DNA from: Acanthamoeba sp. SK_2022b
Taxonomy: Eukaryota; Discosea; Longamoebia; Acanthamoebidae
Assembly (NCBI GenBank): GCA_027943245.1
Contig: JANDJZ010000537.1
Location: 1-36,312, forward strand
DNA length: 36,312 bases
Direction of reading: 5' to 3'
Both the position numbers and the translations under genes were made by a program. A model generated the notes under the pieces. The model was not told the origin of the DNA, did no database searches, and saw only the letters and a list, made by a program, of their open reading frames with translations. Below are positions 31,177 to 36,312 of the stretch, in pieces (position 1 is the stretch's first letter; each line of letters starts with the position of its first letter).

Positions 31177-34100
31177 TCATGGCTTTCCAGCCTCGTCCAC
31201 ATCGCCGAAGCCCGGCGAGTTCGACCCCATGAGGTTGCTGATGTTCTGAGAGATCCGGCCCAGCGTGCTATTCGGGTCCGGATTTGTGATTTTCTTCATC
31301 GCGTCGGCGGTGAAATCGGAGAAATCGGCATTGCTCAGGTCGAGCCGCTCGAACTCTTCGACCGAGAAGCCGCTGCAATCCGCGTCCTTCGGCGTGCCCC
31401 AATCCTTGCCGATCTGAGGACGACCTGTTTCGTGAACGATGCGAGCCAGCGTCCCGTCGAAGGAGCAGTAGCGCATCGACTTTTCGAGGCAGACGCCCAG
31501 GAACGACTTTTGCGAGCAGTATGTCCCGACATAGTGCGTGGATTTTGCTTCCTGGCGGGTCATCAGCGTTTCCTCTTCCTGAGAACACTGCGTCAGACCG
31601 ATATCGACACCCCAGCCGCTATCTTTGCAGCAGTTGCGGAAGCCCAGCACAGCCTTGCGGCAGCGCATCGGCTGTCCTTTGAAGATCGTCAGGTTCTTCG
31701 AATAGTCTTCACCGGCCATCTGGGCGATGAGAAGCGCGGCCAGGGCGTCGGGGAGATCAGAGCTCCCTTCGTCGTCCTGCCCTATGCACATACTGCCGAT
31801 GCAAACCTTGATCTGGCAGGTATCCTTCGTCTCCTCGACCAGGACCTCTTTCTTGCACTGATAGACGTTCTCGAAAGTCCGGCATTGATCGTCACCAACC
31901 TGCCCGTCCAGGCATTCTTGGCGTAGCAGCTCACAGCCCGACGCGGGCTTGCAGTTCGTCTCTTGGGCGCCGGTCGTTTCGCAGACGTAGGTATCCGTTT
32001 CTTCCCAGCACGGCGCCGTGGTCGGAACACCGTTTATGATGCGGGTCCCGCCTGGCTGGGTGCATTGCGTATCCTTCTTGCGGCACTTCGTATCCGACGC
32101 AGGCCTGCAGGACGCGGGGCCCTCCATTTCGCCGCCCACATGCTCAGTGATTTCGCCATCGGGCGGCCCAGCGCCTTCAACAATATCCTTGCAGCGATAG
32201 GTCTTCTCGACGCCGGAACACACGCCGTTCGGGTCCTTAAGAGCGCACGTCTCGTTCACGACCTGGCAGGTCTTTACAGGCCCGCAGGTATCAACGGCTG
32301 CAGATGTGCTGCAGGTCCATGTTTCTTGGCGCTTCCAGGGGTCGCGGGTCACCGAGAGCCCGTTGATGATGCGGGTTTCGTTGCCGATCAAAACCTTGTC
32401 GGCGGTCTTGCGACAAGACGGATCGTTGCGGTTGGTGGCGCAGGGGTCAGTCCAATATTCCCCTACGATCTCGCGAGGCGTGTCGATCGGGGTTCCGCCG
32501 TTATTGACCGGGTTGTCGCAACGATAGGTGCGGTCGTAGGCCGTGCAATTGCCTGCCCTGTCCTGGCTGGCGCATGTCTGGCTCTGCTGAGTGCAGCCGC
32601 TGAACGGCGCACACGAATTCACCGTCGATGACGCTGAGCAAATGTAGTCCTCACGGACATGCCAAGGATTGCGGGTTACCGGGAGGCCATTGATGACCTT
32701 AGTGGCGTTGCCTTCAATGACGACTTCGCCCTGCTTTACGCAGGCGCCATTGCCCGCCAACGCATTACATCCATTGTCCCAGGTGTCGGAGACGATATCG
32801 CGCAGGATCTCCTTGGGTGTGCCCGCTCCGGCCACCGGGTCCTCGCAGCGGAAGTCTTGCTCGTAGCGCGAGCAGCCGCCAGAGGGATCACCGTAGGTTT
32901 TCTCCTTGCCGGTGCAAACACCAGCAGAGTTTGTGGCAATGCAACGCTCACCAGTTTGGGACATGCCTGCGGGCGGTTTGCACCCAGGATAGTTTGATAG
33001 CGTGGAGCAGCTGAATACCTCCTCCCATTTCCAACAAGAACGATAGACTTGTTGCCCGCTGATAGTTCGCGTCCCACCTGCTTCAACACAGGTACGAGCG
33101 ACAGGGCGGCAGGCGGGGTTGTTCTCGACCCCAGCTGGGCAAGTTCTAAGGAGGGTCTCTGTGTCGCTGATCTGTGGGTTAAACGGCTTGTAAAGTGCGA
33201 GACCGTATGTGCCGCCATTCCTGTCGTTCCGGAGCCACATGTCCTGGCCGTCGAGGCTGTAGTCGCTCCATCCTGCCATCGGCGGGGGGCCTGGGCATCG
33301 AACAGCAAAGGCGCGTTCCTGGCCACCGCCACTCGGCACGTCAGCGCTGATCCATTCGACGGTGCAGCCGGGTAGGAACCCCTGAATCCTGCTTATCGGG
33401 TAGGGGGGGTTGTTATTGAATCGAGTTACCCGGCCAACAGCCGTAACATTGCTCGAATATTCGATCTTCTGGGTTGCATGGCAGACGTGGTTTTCTTCCG
33501 ACCCTTGGTAACCCTCCTGACAGACGTAGCTCGACGGAAGACCCGATGGGGCCGCACAGACCTGGCCGCCCGAGGGCGCGCAGCCCGGCTTTCCGTTCGC
33601 GGTACAAGCCGCATTGGGCGCGTGCGTCGATCCATTCCAAGTCTTCACGCAGCCATAGACATAGTCTTCGTCAACGACCACGACCCGCTTCCTTTCACAG
33701 GATGCGGGGGTGTGTGTCCAAACCGTGCCCGTTTTACAGGCATAAACGTAGTCCACGTCAACAACTACAACCCGTTCGGGTTCGCAGGTCTTAGACGTGG
33801 AAGTCCAACGGTCGCCCGATAGGCATTTGTACAGATAGTCGGTATCGAAGATTGGCTGATAAGACCGTGCGCAAGTCTCTTCCTTATCGACAGCAGCCTT
33901 GCCGCTCTCGCATGTGTAGAGGGTCGTTTCAGTCCGTGTCTTCTGCCCGCTTTCGGCACGGCAGGAGGTCGTCGCGTCATCGGTCAGCCCGCCAGTGTGG
34001 CCCTGGGCGTCCTTGAAAATGTCAAAGCTGCGCTGCAGCCAATCGTCGTTGTTGCTCAGGTCGTAGCGAGCCGCATTTACGGCGCCGCCGCCAAGGACCT

Positions 34101-34380
34101 CCAGGTACTCGTTGCCAGGAGCATTTGCGACGCCGGCCGAGATCAACCCGTCCGGGTTGTCGCCATAAGACTCCCAGCCTCCGCTATTGCCGAGGCCCGG
34201 AACAATTTGGTTCGGATCTCCAATGGGCTTCGGCTGATTTGCGCCAGCAAAGGCCCCTGCTCCACCATCCCCTGTCGTTGTTTGGCTGGACGCCATCGGT
34301 GCAACCGATGACGCCACAGCGAGAACCGCCAGCCCGAGAATCCGGGCGACAAGCGACTTAGTCGAAGATGGTGCAGACAC
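31177..34380 (-). CDS. traN: F-type mating-pair stabilisation protein TraN
   Basis: A 1067-aa outer-membrane adhesin-like protein that holds donor and recipient together. A signal peptide is at the N-terminus (ILGLAVLAVASSVAPMASSQ). The body is very Cys-rich and contains tandem repeats. A short unit near residues 180-250 ends in RVVVVDxDYVY-C. A longer unit (about 90 aa, near residues 540-790) carries INGLPVTRNPW, INGLSVTRDPW and INGVPTTAPCW followed by conserved Cys. The C-terminal region has the TraN signature area (CRKAVLGFRNCCKDSGWG, YCSQKSFLGVCLEK). GTG 34380 is the start. It is larger than F TraN (602 aa), mainly through repeats. Confidence 0.93.
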   Translation of the reverse strand: MSAPSSTKSLVARILGLAVLAVASSVAPMASSQTTTGDGGAGAFAGANQPKPIGDPNQIVPGLGNSGGWESYGDNPDGLISAGVANAPGNEYLEVLGGGAVNAARYDLSNNDDWLQRSFDIFKDAQGHTGGLTDDATTSCRAESGQKTRTETTLYTCESGKAAVDKEETCARSYQPIFDTDYLYKCLSGDRWTSTSKTCEPERVVVVDVDYVYACKTGTVWTHTPASCERKRVVVVDEDYVYGCVKTWNGSTHAPNAACTANGKPGCAPSGGQVCAAPSGLPSSYVCQEGYQGSEENHVCHATQKIEYSSNVTAVGRVTRFNNNPPYPISRIQGFLPGCTVEWISADVPSGGGQERAFAVRCPGPPPMAGWSDYSLDGQDMWLRNDRNGGTYGLALYKPFNPQISDTETLLRTCPAGVENNPACRPVARTCVEAGGTRTISGQQVYRSCWKWEEVFSCSTLSNYPGCKPPAGMSQTGERCIATNSAGVCTGKEKTYGDPSGGCSRYEQDFRCEDPVAGAGTPKEILRDIVSDTWDNGCNALAGNGACVKQGEVVIEGNATKVINGLPVTRNPWHVREDYICSASSTVNSCAPFSGCTQQSQTCASQDRAGNCTAYDRTYRCDNPVNNGGTPIDTPREIVGEYWTDPCATNRNDPSCRKTADKVLIGNETRIINGLSVTRDPWKRQETWTCSTSAAVDTCGPVKTCQVVNETCALKDPNGVCSGVEKTYRCKDIVEGAGPPDGEITEHVGGEMEGPASCRPASDTKCRKKDTQCTQPGGTRIINGVPTTAPCWEETDTYVCETTGAQETNCKPASGCELLRQECLDGQVGDDQCRTFENVYQCKKEVLVEETKDTCQIKVCIGSMCIGQDDEGSSDLPDALAALLIAQMAGEDYSKNLTIFKGQPMRCRKAVLGFRNCCKDSGWGVDIGLTQCSQEEETLMTRQEAKSTHYVGTYCSQKSFLGVCLEKSMRYCSFDGTLARIVHETGRPQIGKDWGTPKDADCSGFSVEEFERLDLSNADFSDFTADAMKKITNPDPNSTLGRISQNISNLMGSNSPGFGDVDEAGKP

Positions 34381-34386
34381 CGTAAT

Positions 34387-35223
34387 TCACCCCTCTAGGC
34401 GCTCCAGTGCCGCACGAGCGACATCTGGCGCAGCATCGCCGCGCTGCGCGATTTGGCGCAACGCTTCCGCGAGGCTGACATTCCCCGCGATGCGGTCATG
34501 AGGGGTTACCGAGCTCACGCAGTCCACGCCGTCCTGACAAGGTTGCACAGGGGACGTGGCCGCAATGAACGTCGGGACGCGATCTACCCCATAGGCCCGG
34601 AAGACCTGTGGCTCGATCGCGAGACCGCTAAGATCATCTTGCCCGAAAACTTGGCGCGCAACAACTAGCGTGCGCTCAAAAGAGCCATCTACAAGACCGC
34701 GAATGACGAGCCGGGCGCCTGCCTTCTGGGCGTCGGCCGATAACTGCCTCAGGGCCTCGCGCGGCATGGTCAAAGAGACGGCGATATATAGCGCGCCGCC
34801 TTCGTCCTCGTTTGCGATCATCATCTTGGCGGCGTCACCAAAGGCGCTGTCGTCCAGGGCGACCATTCGCATACCTTCAGCAAGACGTGCCTCGTTCACC
34901 GCAGACAGAGTCCGCGCCTCCTCACGGTGCGCCTCGGAGATCCGCGTCGCTTGCGACAGCCATTCGCCCAGGCTTGCCTCAGCGCTACGACCGCGCGCTT
35001 CGGCCTCGTCAATGAGGGCTCTTACAGCAGCGCCCGTAGCGTCCTGGGCCAGGACCGGCGTACAGGTCCACAAGACAGCGCCAAGCGCCATCGCGCCCGA
35101 CGCCATCTGCATGATCGGCCAGTTTGCGCGCCAGCCCAGCCACAGCAGATTGATGGCGACATAGAAGATGCCGCCGACGATAATCCACGCCGATACAGTT
35201 CCGTCGAATGTTGGGATGCTCAT
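34387..35223 (-). CDS. trbC: F-type pilus assembly protein TrbC
   Basis: This 278-aa protein has a TrbC/thioredoxin-fold domain at the C-terminus: ALYIAVSLTMPREALRQLSA, DAQKAGARLVIRGLVDGSF, VDRVPTFIA. The typical TrbC signal peptide occurs internally (MASGAMALGAVLWTCTPVLA, then QD). Before it, about 38 extra residues include another membrane segment (AWIIVGGIFYVAINLLWLGW). Either the N-terminus has an extra helix or translation starts at an internal ATG. It follows traU and precedes traN, the usual order in F-type operons, where TrbC and TraW act together in pilus assembly. Confidence 0.9.
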   Translation of the reverse strand: MSIPTFDGTVSAWIIVGGIFYVAINLLWLGWRANWPIMQMASGAMALGAVLWTCTPVLAQDATGAAVRALIDEAEARGRSAEASLGEWLSQATRISEAHREEARTLSAVNEARLAEGMRMVALDDSAFGDAAKMMIANEDEGGALYIAVSLTMPREALRQLSADAQKAGARLVIRGLVDGSFERTLVVARQVFGQDDLSGLAIEPQVFRAYGVDRVPTFIAATSPVQPCQDGVDCVSSVTPHDRIAGNVSLAEALRQIAQRGDAAPDVARAALERLEG

Positions 35224-35234
35224 TTTCTTGATCT

Positions 35235-36312
35235 CTATGGAACCACTGTCACGCAGCAGTTGCGCTTACGCCAAACGAGATAGCCGTAGTCTTCTCCCTT
35301 AATCGGGAAGGACTTGCCGCTCTCGTAGGGCACACTCGACACGCCTATTGCGGGGCAGGTGAAAGGGCCTGTTGTATGGCGGACCGGGTTCACCATCTGG
35401 AACCTGTATTGCCGCTTATCCATGATCGGCATCTTGTACTTGCGGCACGACGCCTTAGGCCCGCTTGTGCCATCGGCGAGCAACTGGCGGTGCATCTTGT
35501 AGGCAAACCGGGCGGCCACGAGCAGCGACCCCTGGACGTTGCCGTACTCACCCGAAACGTTGCCGGTCATGGGATACATTGTCGTCTGGCACCCGGCGCA
35601 CCAGAACATTTCGTTTCTGACGTGGCCTGCCGTTGAGGCCGCACAGTCCACCGAGCAGGCCGCCACAGCGATAGGATTGGCGAAGACGAGAGACTCGGGG
35701 TGAATGAGAACCGCCAGGTGGTCGTCAATTCCAGAGCGGATCGAGCTCGGTGATGTATGCGATATCGAACGTCATACGCTCCACGCACAGAAAGTCCGTC
35801 AGCAGCTCGAGCCAATACATCACAGGATAGATGTACCAGTGGACATGATAGGCGGATCTGTTCGCGACCCCATCGCTGGAGCGAGACGACTTGGCTGGAT
35901 AGCCAACGCCAGGGTCAATCTTCACGCCGCCCAGGTTCACGAAACAGAACGGCTTCTGCGTCACATCAACGAGGCGAACGGGCTCCCAGAACCCGACGTT
36001 CAGGCCGATCATAACGAAAGGCGGTAGAGTGGTCGGGCAAAGGCACACCGGCGAACTTGGGTTCGGGGTGTCGGGCTTGTTGCCCTTGAACAAGGGGATG
36101 CTCCCCAGCGTCAGGGGGAACATGCAAGACCAGCATACGTCAGTGATCGGATTCACGAACCGCCCTGAGCAGCTGGCTCCCGGCACGTCGGCCGCCGCAG
36201 CAGCGACGGCGGGCGCCGCTACGGCGGACAGGTTCAAGGCTGAGGCAGTTGCATTGATCGAGGCTGAGGCTTCAGCTGCAAGCCCGAGGTTCAGGCCAAC
36301 GATCGCGGCGAT
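35235..36312 (-). pseudogene. traU: F-type conjugation protein TraU, frameshifted and open at the edge
   Basis: A periplasmic Cys-rich protein needed for DNA transfer. The signal peptide region (ending near AEASA) runs off the window, so the start is not seen. The N-terminal part includes CSGRFVNPITDVCWSCMFPL and TFDIAYITELDPLWN, then meets TGA at 35725-35727. The rest continues in another frame through NPIAVAACSVDC, EMFWCAGCQTTMYPMTGNV and KMPIMDKRQYRFQMVNP to 35235. One extra base within AATT at about 35727-35730 explains the break; dropping it continues the expected TraU sequence exactly. A sequencing error or a real inactivating mutation must be told apart, as loss of TraU would block transfer. 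Confidence 0.9.

Noticed and set aside
31087..31926. 279-codon plus-strand frame opposite traN/traF
   Set aside because: Antisense to two confident transfer genes; a product of codon bias.
1..36312. tRNA, rRNA, replication initiator or partition genes
   Set aside because: Looked for RepA/RepC/ParA/ParB-type proteins and cloverleaf-like RNA; none could be supported from this sequence.

Overview
The window looks like part of a large conjugative plasmid, or an integrated conjugative element, of a GC-rich alphaproteobacterium. Caulobacterales (a Brevundimonas or Caulobacter relative) is my guess. Three observations support this: an F-type mating-pair-formation gene set with a MobF relaxase and coupling protein; LexA boxes of the alphaproteobacterial form GTTC-N7-GTTC; and many short orphan genes packed with ATGA start/stop overlaps. 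No replication, partition, rRNA or tRNA gene is visible.

Layout. Positions 1-2166 hold three orphan genes separated by GC-rich hairpins and terminators. Positions 2167-2880 are non-coding: a terminator, a perfect 19-bp inverted repeat and two perfect 21-bp direct repeats make this the best oriT/regulatory candidate. It directly precedes the DNA-processing operon 2881-8660 (ribbon-helix-helix accessory protein, TraD coupling ATPase, TraI relaxase/helicase). Positions 8738-12554 carry small genes of unknown role, one of them apparently frameshifted, a Toprim/zinc-finger primase, and a small DUF6440-like membrane protein. An XRE regulator gene at 12564 is split by an IS3-family (IS407-type) element at 12829-14088 with a 4-bp ACGT duplication. 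The 3' part of the regulator survives on the far side. Positions 14348-16327 hold a small membrane protein, an unknown gene and a CoiA-like putative nuclease. On the minus strand, 16343-17979 is umuC-umuD with a clear LexA box upstream.

Positions 18221-23319 are the most interesting part. Two near-identical copies of a structured ~150-bp repeat flank a seven-gene plus-strand cassette. It encodes an unknown 308-aa protein, a 60-aa acidic protein, a Mom-like acyltransferase, a DUF5131 (Gp37/Gp68) cysteine-motif protein, a DUF4942-DNA methyltransferase fusion and two small proteins. A second LexA box lies 50 bp before the first gene, and a duplicated hairpin leader precedes the first two genes. 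I read it as a possible SOS-inducible DNA-hypermodification or anti-restriction cassette.

Positions 23341-36312 are mainly the F-type transfer operon on the minus strand, in transcription order traU (open at the window edge and broken by a one-base frameshift), trbC, traN, traF, traH, traG. Promoter-proximal genes (traL/E/K/B/V/C/W) would lie beyond the right edge. A separate minus-strand group (25312-23341: polyproline membrane protein, secreted protein, small acidic protein) diverges from a small membrane-protein gene at 25417. A third LexA box sits in that divergent gap. The three LexA boxes suggest that part of this element responds to DNA damage.
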